DNA of 64,000 nucleotides from Streptomyces sp. AM 4-1-1 (GTDB lineage Bacteria; Actinomycetota; Actinomycetes; Streptomycetales; Streptomycetaceae): assembly GCF_029167625.1 (NCBI RefSeq), contig NZ_CP119145.1, positions 4,216,001-4,280,000 of the forward strand, given 5' to 3'. The position numbers were made by a program, and so were the translations under genes. Below the pieces are notes generated by a model. That model was not told the DNA's origin. It ran no database searches and was given only the letters and a program-made list of their open reading frames with translations. Of the stretch, positions 42,853-52,529 are shown piece by piece. Every line of letters begins with the position of its first letter. Position 1 is the first letter of the stretch.

Positions 42853-43716
42853 ATGTTCACAAGCCCTTTCCGGCGTGCCGGAAGACCCCCGGCCGGCCCC
42901 GCCGCCCCGGTGGCCGTGCTCAACGGGCACGACCTGGTACTGCGCTACGGCGGCAAGCCGGTCGTCCACGGTGTCTCGATCGCCCTGGAACCCGGCCGCG
43001 CGACCGCCCTTGTGGGGCCGAACGGCAGCGGAAAGTCCACGCTGCTGCGCGCACTCTCCCGACTGCATCAGGTGGACGGCGGCCGGGTGACGCTCGGCGC
43101 CCCTGACGGACGGGCCGAGCGTGACGCGGCCCTGCTCAGCCCTCGTCAGTTCGCCCGCGAGGTCACACTGTTCTCTCAGTCGAGGCCCGCACCCCAGGGA
43201 CTGACGGTCGCGGAGGTCGTGGCGTTCGGACGTCACCCCTACCGGCGTGGCCTCGCCGGACCGACCGTCGAGGACGGTGCCGCCGTCGACCGCGCCATGG
43301 GCGTCACCGGAGTACGGGACATGGCGAGCCGGCAGGTCGGGGAACTCTCCGGCGGGGAGATGCAGCGTGTCTGGCTCGCGGCATGCCTCGCCCAGGACAC
43401 CGGTGTCGTGCTGTTGGACGAGCCGACCAACCACCTGGACCTGCGGTACCAGTTCGAGACGCTCGACCTGGTGCGGGATCTGGTGGAGAGGCACGGCATC
43501 GCGGTCGGGATCGTGCTGCACGACCTCGACCAGGCGTCCCGTGTCGCGGACACGCTGGTCCTCATGCGGGCCGGCCGTGTGCACGCGGCGGGCGCACCCG
43601 CCGACGTTCTCACCGCCGAGAACATCGGCGAGGTCTACGACATCCGGGTCGACGTCGGCGTCGACCCGCGCACGGGCCGCCTGCGTATCGACCCCCTCGG
43701 GCGCCACCTCTCCTGA
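42853..43716 (+). CDS. Siderophore importer ATPase (FecE/FhuC-like)
   Basis: 287-residue ABC ATPase. Walker A GPNGSGKST, Q-loop FSQSRPAPQGLTV, signature LSGGEMQRVWLA, Walker B VVLLDEPTNHLDL and H-loop VLHDLDQA. The segment TVAEVVAFGRHPYRRG is typical of the iron-siderophore class. ATG at 42853; the frame is open further upstream without a better start. It opens an uptake operon with the binding protein (70 bases away) and fused permease. Confidence 0.9.
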   Translation: MFTSPFRRAGRPPAGPAAPVAVLNGHDLVLRYGGKPVVHGVSIALEPGRATALVGPNGSGKSTLLRALSRLHQVDGGRVTLGAPDGRAERDAALLSPRQFAREVTLFSQSRPAPQGLTVAEVVAFGRHPYRRGLAGPTVEDGAAVDRAMGVTGVRDMASRQVGELSGGEMQRVWLAACLAQDTGVVLLDEPTNHLDLRYQFETLDLVRDLVERHGIAVGIVLHDLDQASRVADTLVLMRAGRVHAAGAPADVLTAENIGEVYDIRVDVGVDPRTGRLRIDPLGRHLS

Positions 43717-43786
43717 AGAGGGCGGCACCCCTTCCGGAGCAGCCCGTTCGCCGCTCCGGCGAATCGTTCGAGAAAGAAGAACCCTC

Positions 43787-44851
43787 ATGAACCGTGCCAG
43801 TCGCCTGACGGCCGCAGCCTCGACCGGGCTCGCCCTCTTCGCCCTCACGTCCTGCGGTACGACCGACGCCGACAAGATCACGGCCAAGAGCAGCGCCGGC
43901 GCGGCCCCCGCGTCGAAGGACTGCGCCCAGGACACCACGGCCACCTCGACGAAGCCGGTCTCCCTCAAGGACGGCGTCGGTCGGCAGGTGAAGCTCGACA
44001 AGCCCGCCAAGCGCATCGCGGTCCTGGAATGGCAGCAGGTCGAAGACGCGCTGACCCTGTGCGTCACCCCCACCGCCGTCTCCGACGCGAAGGGATACAG
44101 CACCTGGGTCAGCGCGGAGAAGCTGCCCAGCGGGGTGACGGACATCGGCACACGTGAGGAGCCCGACCTCGACACTCTCTACGCGGCCAAGCCCGACCTC
44201 GTCATCGTGGAGGCGTTCGACGCCAAGGACGAGATGATCAAGAAGCTGGAGAAGAGAGGCGTCCCCGTGATGGCCACGCGAGGGGCGAACCCGAAGGACC
44301 CGATCGGGAACATGAGGGAGGTGTTCAGCATGATCGGCGAGGCGACGGGACGCACCGAGCGGGCCGGCCAGGTGCTCAAGGAGTTCGACCAGCACCTTGC
44401 GAAGGCGAAGCAGCAGGTCACCGACGCCGACCTGCCGACGAAGGACTTCGTGTTCTTCGACGGATGGCTTGAGGGAAGCAACCTCACCGTCCGCCCCTAC
44501 AGCGACGGCGCCCTGTTCACCGAGATAGGCAAGGAACTCGGCATGAAGCCCGCGTGGACCAGCAGCGTCAACAAGGAGCACGGTGACGGGGGTGTCGACC
44601 CCGCCTACGGCCTCGCGCAGACGGACGTCGAGGGACTTGTCGCGGTGGGCGACGCCAACCTCTTCTACGCCAACGACGAAGGCGCCGGCGGATACGTCGC
44701 CGCGCTGCGGAAGAACCCGATCTGGAAGACCCTCCCGGCCGTCGAGGAAGGCCGCGCCCACGCGTTCCCGGCGCGGGTGTGGGGCGCCGGCGGCCCGCGC
44801 TCCAACGAGCAGGCGATCGACGCCTACGTCGACGTACTCGACAAGAAGTGA
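43787..44851 (+). CDS. Iron-siderophore binding lipoprotein (FecB-like)
   Basis: 354 residues. Lipobox ALTSC puts the anchor cysteine near residue 24. Periplasmic-binding-protein fold of the siderophore class: GRQVKLDKPAKRIAVLEWQQVE, DIGTREEPDLDTLYAAKPDLVIV, and the later YVAALRKNPIWKTLPAV...AFPARVWGAGG. Receives a ferric siderophore outside the membrane and hands it to the permease. AGAAAGAAG precedes the ATG. Its stop overlaps the permease GTG by 4 bases. Confidence 0.9.
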   Translation: MNRASRLTAAASTGLALFALTSCGTTDADKITAKSSAGAAPASKDCAQDTTATSTKPVSLKDGVGRQVKLDKPAKRIAVLEWQQVEDALTLCVTPTAVSDAKGYSTWVSAEKLPSGVTDIGTREEPDLDTLYAAKPDLVIVEAFDAKDEMIKKLEKRGVPVMATRGANPKDPIGNMREVFSMIGEATGRTERAGQVLKEFDQHLAKAKQQVTDADLPTKDFVFFDGWLEGSNLTVRPYSDGALFTEIGKELGMKPAWTSSVNKEHGDGGVDPAYGLAQTDVEGLVAVGDANLFYANDEGAGGYVAALRKNPIWKTLPAVEEGRAHAFPARVWGAGGPRSNEQAIDAYVDVLDKK

Positions 44852-46950
44852 GCACGGTAAGCACCGCGTCACCGGAAGGGGGAGTGCTGCCGCGCGTGGA
44901 GGGCGGCGGCGGCCCCGCCGGGGTGGCTGTCCTGGCGGTCCTCCTCGTCGCGACCGTCCTGGTGGGCATGTGGCACCTGACCCAGGGGACATCGGGCGTC
45001 GGTGTCGGTGACCTGGTGCGCCATCTCGCCGGGGAACGGGAGAACACCGGCGGCGCGCCGGTCGGCGAGATCCTCACCGGCTCACGCCTGCCGCGCCTGC
45101 TCGCGGGCGTGGCGGTGGGCTTCGCCCTCGGCTGCGCCGGCACGCTGCTCCAGTCCGTCACGCACAACACGCTCGCCTCGCCGGACACCCTCGCGGTCTC
45201 GGCCGGGTCCTACTTCGCCGTCACGCTCATCGCCGCCTTCGGTCTCGCCGTCCCGCTGTGGGCGTCGGGCGTCGTCGCCTTCGCCGGCGGCCTGGTCGCG
45301 GCGGCGCTCGTGCTGCTTCTCGCGGGCCGGGCCGCGGGCACCTCCGGGACCCGCCTCATCCTCGCCGGATCGGCGATGGCGATGGCCCTGGACTCCGCGA
45401 CCGGGATGCTCCTCATCCTGTTCGACCAGAACACGACCGGTCTCTACGCCTGGGGGAGCGGCTCACTCTCGCAGCTGAACATCGACGCGTCGGTACGCGC
45501 CGTCCCCCTCGTCGTCGTGGTGCTGTGCGCCGCCCTGGCACTGTCCCGGCGACTGGACGTGATGAACCTGGGCGACGACGCCGCATCCACCCTCGGCGTG
45601 CCGATCCGGAGCACCCGTGTGACCGCCGTGGTCTGTGCGGTGCTCCTGACCAGCACCTCGGTGACCCTCGCGGGCCCGATGGCCTTCGTCGGTCTCGGCG
45701 CCCCCGTCCTGGCCCGCCTGATCGCGGGGCGGGTCGGCGCGTTGCGCCGGCACCTGCTCCTGATCCCCGCGGCCGGTCTGCTCGGCGCGCTGCTCATCCT
45801 GCTCGCGGACGCGGTTCTGCGTGCGGTGCAGGGGGCGGACGGCGCGGCCTCCATCCCCACCGGTGTGCCGACCACGCTGCTCGGCTCCGTCGTGATCGTG
45901 GTCCTCGCTCTGCGGCTGCGTGACACGGGCCGGCTTCGGCAACCCCCGCGGGCACGGGTCGCCGTACGATCCCACCGCGCGTATCTCCTCGTCGCGTCCG
46001 GCGCGGGAGCACTGCTGGCCGTGGCGGCCCTCGTGGCGGTCCTGGCGGGGAGCCTCTGGCTGCGGACCGGGGACATCGCCCTCTGGGTCCAGGGCACCGC
46101 CCCCGACCTGATCGGCCAGGCGCTCGACGACCGGGTGCCGCGTGTCACCGCCGCGGTCCTCGCCGGCGCGGCGCTCGGACTGGCCGGATGCGTCGTGCAG
46201 GGCACGGTACGCAACCCACTCGCGGAACCGGGGGTGCTCGGCATCACGGCCGGCGCCGGGCTGGGCGCGGCGGGCGTCGTCACGTCGGGGCTGGGCGGCG
46301 GACAGCCGGTGCTCGTCGCGGTCGCCGTCGCGGCCGGGCTCGCCACCTTCGCGGTGATCGCCCTGCTGGCCTGGCGCGGGGGCTTCCTGCCCGACCGGTT
46401 CGTACTGATCGGCATCGGCATGGGGTACGGCCTCAGCTCCGTGACCACCTTCCTCCTGCTGCGCGCCGACCCGTACAACACGCCCCGCATCTTCACCTGG
46501 CTCTCCGGCACGACCTACGGCCGTACGTTCTCCGACGTCGTACCGGTCGCGGTGGCCCTGGCGCTCGCGCTTCCCGTACTGCTGTCCATGCGCGACCGGC
46601 TCGACCTGCTCGCCGTCGACGAGGACACCCCGCGCATCGTCGGCGTCAGGGTGGAGCGCACCCGCTTCTCCGCACTGGCGATCGCCGCGGTGCTCGCGGC
46701 GCTCAGCGTGGTCGCCGTCGGCGTCGTCGGCTTCGTGGGGCTCGTCGCTCCGCACCTCGCCCGTTCGCTGGTGGGTGCCCGGCAGGGCCGCGCGATCCCG
46801 GTCGCGATGTTGCTCGGCGGACTGCTGGTGTGCGTGGCGGACGCACTCGGCCGCACAGTCGTCGCCCCCGCCCAGGTGCCGGCGGGCCTCATGATCGCCC
46901 TGGTCGGCGCACCGTACTTCGTCCGGGTGCTCCGGCAGTCCCGCGCATGA
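44848..46950 (+). CDS. Double FecCD siderophore permease (FhuB-like fusion)
   Basis: 700 residues made of two FecCD permease units in one chain (about 30-365 and 390-700), each with about 9-10 helices. Unit 1 has GSRLPRLLAGVAVGFALGCA and the coupling region LGDDAASTLGVPI; unit 2 repeats them as RVPRVTAAVLAGAALGLAGC and GFVGLVAPHLARSLVG. A single fused chain replaces the usual FecC and FecD pair, as in FhuB. Start GTG coupled to the lipoprotein gene. Confidence 0.9.
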   Translation: MSTVSTASPEGGVLPRVEGGGGPAGVAVLAVLLVATVLVGMWHLTQGTSGVGVGDLVRHLAGERENTGGAPVGEILTGSRLPRLLAGVAVGFALGCAGTLLQSVTHNTLASPDTLAVSAGSYFAVTLIAAFGLAVPLWASGVVAFAGGLVAAALVLLLAGRAAGTSGTRLILAGSAMAMALDSATGMLLILFDQNTTGLYAWGSGSLSQLNIDASVRAVPLVVVVLCAALALSRRLDVMNLGDDAASTLGVPIRSTRVTAVVCAVLLTSTSVTLAGPMAFVGLGAPVLARLIAGRVGALRRHLLLIPAAGLLGALLILLADAVLRAVQGADGAASIPTGVPTTLLGSVVIVVLALRLRDTGRLRQPPRARVAVRSHRAYLLVASGAGALLAVAALVAVLAGSLWLRTGDIALWVQGTAPDLIGQALDDRVPRVTAAVLAGAALGLAGCVVQGTVRNPLAEPGVLGITAGAGLGAAGVVTSGLGGGQPVLVAVAVAAGLATFAVIALLAWRGGFLPDRFVLIGIGMGYGLSSVTTFLLLRADPYNTPRIFTWLSGTTYGRTFSDVVPVAVALALALPVLLSMRDRLDLLAVDEDTPRIVGVRVERTRFSALAIAAVLAALSVVAVGVVGFVGLVAPHLARSLVGARQGRAIPVAMLLGGLLVCVADALGRTVVAPAQVPAGLMIALVGAPYFVRVLRQSRA

Positions 46951-47081
46951 CCTCCGTTCGGTACGGGGCCCGAACCGACCGGCCCCGGGCTCCGGTTCAG
47001 CCCGCCGGCAGGCCGCCTGCACCCACGGGTGAATCCCCGCACCCCGTCCCCCGTCCCCCGCGTCCCGCCAGGAGCACCCGA

Positions 47082-48200
47082 ATGTCGTCCCAGCAGGAGA
47101 GGCCCCTGCGGCCCCCGAAGAGCGTCGTCGTACCGTACGAGCCCGATACCCCGCCGGACCGACTGGCGCGGCTCGTACCCCACGAGGTGTCGGAGCGCTG
47201 GCGCGCGGTCGACCGCTCCGCCCACGCCCCGCACATCGTGGCCGTTCCCGGTGACGACGGCGAGGACTGGACGGCTGCCGCGCTCGTGACCGCACGCCCG
47301 GACACGGCCTATCTGAAGATCGTCGACGCCGTCGGCGACGTGCAGGCGGCCGTCGCGGCCGTCGTCGCCCACGCACGCCGTCGGGAGCTCGCGCAGCTGA
47401 AATGGGAAGGATGGACGGCTGGCCCCGAGGACGCCGTTGCCGCGGGCTTCGCTGCCTTGAGCCCTCCGCTCACGCAGCCGGAGGGCGCGGCCGGACCGGC
47501 TGCCGGTTACGTTCGCTGGTTGCGCGACGGCGTGGTGACCGCACCCCCGTACTACGGGCAGACCACACACTTCACCTGCGGCGCCGTCACCGCCCTGGTC
47601 GCGCAGGTGCACGCGGGAACACTGCCGTGGGAGGCGCTCGACCGCCAGGCGGAGCTGACGCTGTGGCGCGACGCGACCAACTTCCCGGCGTGCGAGCCCG
47701 TCGGCCTGGGTGTTGCCCTGCGCCGAGCCCGGCCGTCGTCCCGGGTCACGGTCCACCTCGACACGGACCGGCCTGTCATGCTCGACCACTACCCTTCGAG
47801 CGACCAGGAGTGGCGTGCCCTGCTCCAGCGCACGTCCCGTACGGATGCCGAACGCATCGGCGTCCCGATCGACCCGCGCCACCTCTCCCTGACCGAGATC
47901 CGGGACGCGATCGGCCGACAGGAGCATGTACTGCTCCTGCTCTCGCTCGCCGGGATGCAGGGGTTCGACGTGCCGCACTGGGTGCTCTGCCACGGCGTCG
48001 TACCCGGCGCCGTCGTGATCGAGGACCCATGGGCCAACGCGGCGACAGGAGACACCTGGGTCGACGCCCACCTCCTGCCGGTGCCGGACCCGTCGCTCGA
48101 CACGATGTCGACGATGTCGCCGGAGGGCTTCCGGGGAGCCGTGACCATCAGCCACCCGCGGCGGCGAGCCGCCTCCCCTGCCGCTCCGGCCGACGAGTAG
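47082..48200 (+). CDS. C39-like cysteine peptidase family protein
   Basis: 372 residues. Papain-like core with oxyanion Gln and nucleophile Cys in YYGQTTHFTCGAV, catalytic His in VPHWVLCHG and Asp in VIEDPW, the Peptidase_C39-like order. The N-terminal 130 residues are unassigned. I chose the ATG at 47082 because AGGAG lies 7 bases upstream; the ATG at 46947, overlapping the permease stop, would add a proline/arginine-rich stretch. Placed after a siderophore importer, it could trim a peptide substrate, but no signal peptide is seen. Confidence 0.75.
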   Translation: MSSQQERPLRPPKSVVVPYEPDTPPDRLARLVPHEVSERWRAVDRSAHAPHIVAVPGDDGEDWTAAALVTARPDTAYLKIVDAVGDVQAAVAAVVAHARRRELAQLKWEGWTAGPEDAVAAGFAALSPPLTQPEGAAGPAAGYVRWLRDGVVTAPPYYGQTTHFTCGAVTALVAQVHAGTLPWEALDRQAELTLWRDATNFPACEPVGLGVALRRARPSSRVTVHLDTDRPVMLDHYPSSDQEWRALLQRTSRTDAERIGVPIDPRHLSLTEIRDAIGRQEHVLLLLSLAGMQGFDVPHWVLCHGVVPGAVVIEDPWANAATGDTWVDAHLLPVPDPSLDTMSTMSPEGFRGAVTISHPRRRAASPAAPADE

Positions 48201-48235
48201 CCCCGTACGGCCGCCCGAGCCGGGTCGCGTGCGCC

Positions 48236-48402
48236 GCGCAATCGCCGCTCGGGAGCCGTGTCGCGCTGCGCAATCGCCACTCGGGAGCCGTTGTCGCCGC
48301 TCAGGTTCCCGCCGAACGTCGCCGATCACGTCGCCCGCGCCCAGCCGACCGCCCGAGGCGACCTGCTCCGGACCTCGCCCGAGGTGACCCGCTCCGGACT
48401 CG
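48236..48402. repeat. Two tandem duplications in the gap before the acetyltransferase gene
   Basis: A 32-base unit (GCGCAATCGCC...GAGCCGT) at 48236-48267 and 48268-48299, then a separate 26-base unit (GCCCGAGGYGACCYGCTCCG core) at 48351-48376 and 48377-48402. TACCCT at 48433-48438 may be the -10 of the downstream gene. Confidence 0.75.
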
Positions 48403-48497
48403 GCCGCTCCGCGTTCGCCATGGCCAGAGGGCTACCCTGCCCTGTGGCCCGACACCACGACCCGGGATGTCGGCATTCCGAGGAGGAAGCGGCAGCG

Positions 48498-49730
48498 ATG
48501 GAGATTCGTTCCACGACCGATGAGGACCTGGACGTCTTCGTCGACACGGTCCACGCGGCGTTCGGGCACTTCCCGGAAACTCCGGTCGCGGACGGCGGGC
48601 GCTGGTGGTCGGCGCTGGAAATGGACCGCGGCCTGCTCGCCGTGGCACCGGACGGGAGGCCCGTGGGCACGGCCGCCGCGTACTCCTTCGAACTCACCCT
48701 GCCCGGTCGGACACTCGTCCCGGTCGCCGGGGTGACCGCCGTCGGCGTCCTGCCCTCGCACCGGCGACGTGGCGTGCTCAGCGCGATGATGCGGCACCAG
48801 CTCACCGAGGTACGGGCTCGGGGTGAGTTCCTTTCCGTGCTGCTGGCCTCAGAGGCCCCGATCTACGGCAGGTTCGGTTACGGACCCGCGACCTCCACCG
48901 CGCGGTTGACGGTGCCGCGCCACAGGGCCGCCCTCGCCGTTCCCCGGGCGCTCGCGACGGCCGACGCACCAGCGACCGGCTCCGGCAGCGGTTCGGTCGA
49001 GATACTGCGGCGTGCCGAGTGCGGCGAGATCCTTGAAGCGGTCTACGACCGGTATCGCCGCGCCCAGCCCGGCGCGCTGTCCCGGCCGCACCGCTGGTGG
49101 GCTCTGGGCGCGGGGCATCCGCCGATCTCCCCGGCGCCGCGCTACGTCGCCGTCCACCGGGACGCCGACGGCGCCGCGGACGGGTACGCCAGCTACTCCA
49201 TCGGCGAGCAGAACACCTTGACGGTCGACGAGACCATCGCCGTCGACGACGCGGTCTTCACGGCCCTGGCCCGGTTCGTACTCGGACACGACCTGGTCTC
49301 ACAGGTCGTGTTCCGGCATGTCCCGCCCGAGCATCCGCTGCGCTGGCAACTCGCCGACCTCCGGGCCGGCGAGGTCGGCGGCCACGCCGACTGGCTCTGG
49401 GTGCGCCTTCTCGATGTCCCGCGTGCTCTGACCGCACGCGGCTGGTTCACGGACGGTGAACTCGTCCTGGACGTCGATGATCCCTTCCTGGGCGAGCACG
49501 GCCGCCACCTGCTGACCATCCGCGACGGCAAGGCCGACTGCGTCCCCACGGACCGGCAGCCCGACCTGTCCCTGGACGTGCGCGACCTGAGCTCGGTCTA
49601 CCTCGGCGGCACCAACCCGAGCACGCTCGTGCGCGCCGGACACATCCGGGCCCACCACCCGGGCGCTGCCGTCCTCGCGGACGCGCTCTTCGGCACCGAA
49701 CGTCCCCCGCACTGCCTGCACTGGTTCTGA
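48498..49730 (+). CDS. Eis-type GNAT N-acetyltransferase
   Basis: 410 residues in three parts: a GNAT domain (acetyl-CoA loop VLPSHRRRGVLSAMM; SEAPIYGRFGYGPAT), a second degenerate GNAT-like domain, and a C-terminal SCP2-like domain (DLRDLSSVYLGGTNPSTL region) ending in a free carboxylate (CLHWF) that serves as the catalytic base in Eis. Family members acetylate aminoglycosides or other amines at several positions. ATG start with GAGGAAG upstream. Host substrate unknown. Confidence 0.88.
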   Translation: MEIRSTTDEDLDVFVDTVHAAFGHFPETPVADGGRWWSALEMDRGLLAVAPDGRPVGTAAAYSFELTLPGRTLVPVAGVTAVGVLPSHRRRGVLSAMMRHQLTEVRARGEFLSVLLASEAPIYGRFGYGPATSTARLTVPRHRAALAVPRALATADAPATGSGSGSVEILRRAECGEILEAVYDRYRRAQPGALSRPHRWWALGAGHPPISPAPRYVAVHRDADGAADGYASYSIGEQNTLTVDETIAVDDAVFTALARFVLGHDLVSQVVFRHVPPEHPLRWQLADLRAGEVGGHADWLWVRLLDVPRALTARGWFTDGELVLDVDDPFLGEHGRHLLTIRDGKADCVPTDRQPDLSLDVRDLSSVYLGGTNPSTLVRAGHIRAHHPGAAVLADALFGTERPPHCLHWF

Positions 49731-49764
49731 TCGGGCCCGCTGCGAGCCGGATGTCGGGCGGGGT

Positions 49765-50130
49765 TCATGCCGTGGCGGTGTAGAGGCCGGGGCCGAGTTT
49801 GTGGTTGAGGCCGGTCTCGGCCCATCCGGAGAGCTGCCGATACGGTCTCCATGGTGATGTCGCCGAAGTGAGAAGCGATGTCACGGGGGCGCCAGTGGCG
49901 GGTGGGGTTCTCCTTGAGCGAGCCAAGGATCGATCCGGTGACGGCGGCGGCCTGGACGACCTGGTCGCGGGCGGTCCGGAGGGCGATGGTGAAACAGCAG
50001 CGGTCCGGATCGGTGCCAGGTGGTGACTCGGCAGCCCCGACCGTCTTGGTGCGCAGGGCCTTCCAGAGGGTGAGCAGGGCCCACATCTCTGCGTCGGGAA
50101 ATCCTGCAACTGGCTTGCGTGACCAGCAGA
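49765..50130 (-). pseudogene. IS4-type transposase remnant (C-terminal part)
   Basis: Reads RKPVAGFPDAEMWALLTLWK, ESPPGTDPDRCCFTIALRTA, a winged-helix part RPRDIASHFGDITMETV, then after a one-base shift near 49840 RQLSGWAETGLNHKLGPGLY and a stop at 49765. This is the end of IS4-family transposases common in Streptomyces. The catalytic DDE half is gone and no terminal repeats were found. Confidence 0.75.
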
Positions 50131-50283
50131 AGCGTTGACTGCCCGGCCTTGGGTCACAGCCCGTCCCGCTCATGGCTGAACAGCCCTGAGACCCCTGCCG
50201 CCACGGCACCACGCCGGAAGATCGGGTCGGCTGTTGTGCGGAGGCGTCGCCCATGCGGGGCGTGGGTGTCCTTCAGCGCTGGT

Positions 50284-50324
50284 GCCGCCCGGGAGCCGAG
50301 GGCGTTGCCTCGGCCCCGGGCGGC
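50284..50324 (-). terminator. Strong hairpin after the two-component operon
   Basis: GCCGCCCGGGAGCCGAGG and CCTCGGCCCCGGGCGGC pair over 17 positions with one mismatch and a 6-base loop, starting 5 bases after the response regulator stop on the minus strand. No T tract. Confidence 0.6.
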
Positions 50325-50328
50325 GGTG

Positions 50329-50991
50329 TCAGGCCGGGGGGATGAGGCGGCTTTCGTGGGCGAGGATCACCGCTTGTATCCGGTCGCGGAGTTCGAGTTT
50401 TTGCAGGATGCGCCCCAGATGGGACTTCACGGTCGCCTCCGCGAGGTACAGGGTGGCCGCGATCTCGGTGTTGGACAGGCCGCGGCCCACCTGGATGAGC
50501 ACTTCGCGCTCGCGGGCGCTGAGCCGGCTCAGCCGCTCGTCGTGGTCGGCGCCGCTGCCGTCGGGGATGTGCGGGCGGAGGTTCTCCAGCAGGCGGCGGG
50601 TGATCCGCGGGGAGACCACCGCGTCGCCCGCGGCGACGCTGCGGATCGCGGTGAGCAGTTCCTCGGGCCTGGTGTTCTTCAGCAGGAAGCCCGAGGCTCC
50701 GGCGTTGAGTCCGGCGAAGGCGTATTCGTCCAGGTCGAAGGTGGTGAGGATCAGCACTCTGCTCCGCGGGGAGACCCGGATGACCTGCCGGGTCGCCTCG
50801 ATCCCGTCGGTCCCGGGCATCCGGACGTCCATGAGGACGACATCGGGGCGCAGCTCCCGGGCGAGGCGTACGGCCTGGGTGCCGTCCGCGGCTTCGCCGA
50901 CCGGTGCCATGTCGGGCTGGGCCTCCAGCACCGTGCTGAAGGCCATGCGGAGCAGCGCTTCGTCGTCGGCGATCAGGATGCGGATCGTCAT
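50329..50991 (-). CDS. NarL/LuxR-type response regulator
   Basis: 220 residues. Receiver domain with acidic DDE near residue 9, phosphoacceptor Asp in VVLMDVRMPGTDG and the conserved Lys in FLLKNTRPEE; C-terminal LuxR HTH (LSAREREVLIQVGRGLSNTEIAATL...VKSHLGRIL). Its ATG overlaps the kinase stop by 4 bases. May bind the repeated palindromes at 52530-52612. Confidence 0.95.
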   Translation of the reverse strand: MTIRILIADDEALLRMAFSTVLEAQPDMAPVGEAADGTQAVRLARELRPDVVLMDVRMPGTDGIEATRQVIRVSPRSRVLILTTFDLDEYAFAGLNAGASGFLLKNTRPEELLTAIRSVAAGDAVVSPRITRRLLENLRPHIPDGSGADHDERLSRLSAREREVLIQVGRGLSNTEIAATLYLAEATVKSHLGRILQKLELRDRIQAVILAHESRLIPPA

Positions 50992-52277
50992 GCGGACGCC
51001 GCTCCGATGCTGCCGAGGTCCAGGCGGGTATGGACTTCCCAGCCGCCGCCCGGGAGCGGTCCGGTCCGCAACTTCCCCCCGTAGGCGGCCGCGCGTTCGC
51101 GCATGCCGGTGATGCCCTGGCCGGATGGTGCCGGGCCGGGGAGCGGTGGGCAGGGGCCGTCGTCGGTGACGTCCACGGTGACGGTCTCGGCCGAGCACCG
51201 TACCCGGACCTTCGCGTGTGTGCCGGTGGGTGTGTGCTTGAGGGTGTTGGTCAAGGCTTCCTGTACCAGGCGGTGGACGGTCAGTTGTGCGGTGGCGGGT
51301 ATGTGGGTGTGGCCGCCCTGGATCTCGACGCGGGTCGGCAGCCCGGCGGCGCACATCTGCTCGGCGAGGGTCTCCAGTTGTGCGATGCCGGGCAACGGGT
51401 GGCGTTCCGCGTCCGGTTCGTCGGTCCGCAGGACGCCCAACGAGCGCCGCATGTCGGTCAGGGCCTGCCGGCCCGTCCGGGAGATCTGGAGCATCGCGGT
51501 GGTGGCCCTGTCGGGCGACCGGTGCTGTGCGTAGACGGCGGCGTCGGTGAGCGCGACCATGACGGACAGGTTGTGGGTGACGATGTCGTGCATCTCCCGG
51601 GTGATGCGCGTCCTCTCCTCGGCGACGGCCAGTCGTGCCCGCTGGTCCTGTTGTTGCTCCAGGCGTGCGGCCCGTTCCTCCAGGGCCGCGAGGTAGGCGC
51701 GCGTGGTTCGCGCGTTCACACCCAGGACGGCGGCGGCGACGACCGTCGCGGTCACCGCGACGAAGGGGGTCAGGAACGCGCCTTCCGCCGCCCAGCGCAG
51801 GCAGGCCAGCAGGGCCCCGCCCTCCACGACGGCACCGGCGACGAGCGTGCCGCGTCGGCCCGAGTTCGCGGCCGCCGTGTAGAGGGCCACCAGCAAGGCG
51901 GTGTCCGCCGGCAGTTGGACGTCCATCAGCCACTGGACGAAGGCCGCGGCTGCCACGGCACCGAACACCGTGAGCGGGGCCCGGCGCCGCCACACCAGGG
52001 GCAGCGCCAGGGCGGCGGTGAGGGCCACGGCCACCGGGAGCTCTCGCGGTGCGCGCGTGGTCACGACGTTGAGCAGGAGCAGCGCCGGCAACAGCGAGTC
52101 CCACACCATGGGCGGCAGCCGGAGGCCCCGGCGTCGGGCGGCCCTCACCAGTCGCGCCGCTCGCACGGAGACCAGGTCGGTGCGTCTCGTCGGCCGTACG
52201 GTCGTCCTCGTCCGCCGTACGTGGTCCCGGTAGCGCACCGGGTGGGCATTGCCGGGCTCTGCGGCCGCCTCGGTCAT
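50988..52277 (-). CDS. Histidine kinase of the NarX/DesK class
   Basis: 429 residues. N-terminal membrane part with about five helices (SLLPALLLLNVV; LPVAVALTAALALPLVW), then a HisKA_3 dimerisation domain with phosphoacceptor His in TREMHDIVTHNLSVM, and an ATP-binding domain with N-box (VQEALTNTLKHT) and G-boxes (VTDDGPCPP; GQGITGMRERAAAYGG). I chose the ATG at 52277 with AGGGA upstream; the frame is open to 52430. Operon: kinase then response regulator. Confidence 0.92.
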   Translation of the reverse strand: MTEAAAEPGNAHPVRYRDHVRRTRTTVRPTRRTDLVSVRAARLVRAARRRGLRLPPMVWDSLLPALLLLNVVTTRAPRELPVAVALTAALALPLVWRRRAPLTVFGAVAAAAFVQWLMDVQLPADTALLVALYTAAANSGRRGTLVAGAVVEGGALLACLRWAAEGAFLTPFVAVTATVVAAAVLGVNARTTRAYLAALEERAARLEQQQDQRARLAVAEERTRITREMHDIVTHNLSVMVALTDAAVYAQHRSPDRATTAMLQISRTGRQALTDMRRSLGVLRTDEPDAERHPLPGIAQLETLAEQMCAAGLPTRVEIQGGHTHIPATAQLTVHRLVQEALTNTLKHTPTGTHAKVRVRCSAETVTVDVTDDGPCPPLPGPAPSGQGITGMRERAAAYGGKLRTGPLPGGGWEVHTRLDLGSIGAASA

Positions 52278-52529
52278 CACACGTCCCTGTCGATTCAGCA
52301 TCGTGGTGGCCCCGGGCGGGACCACCACCGCGTACAGCCGGAGCCGGGTCGGTACGGGGAGCCCGCACCCCGCGCTCCCCGGCGTGTACCGCTGCCCTGT
52401 CACGGTAGGCCGCGGGCCCGCGAAGCACATGAGTCCACCGTCTGACGTCGCCGCGCCGAAGTACGACCGCAGGAGGAGTCCCGCTACCTTCCGCGGTCGC
52501 GAAGCAGCCGTTCACCTGGCGTGTCGATC

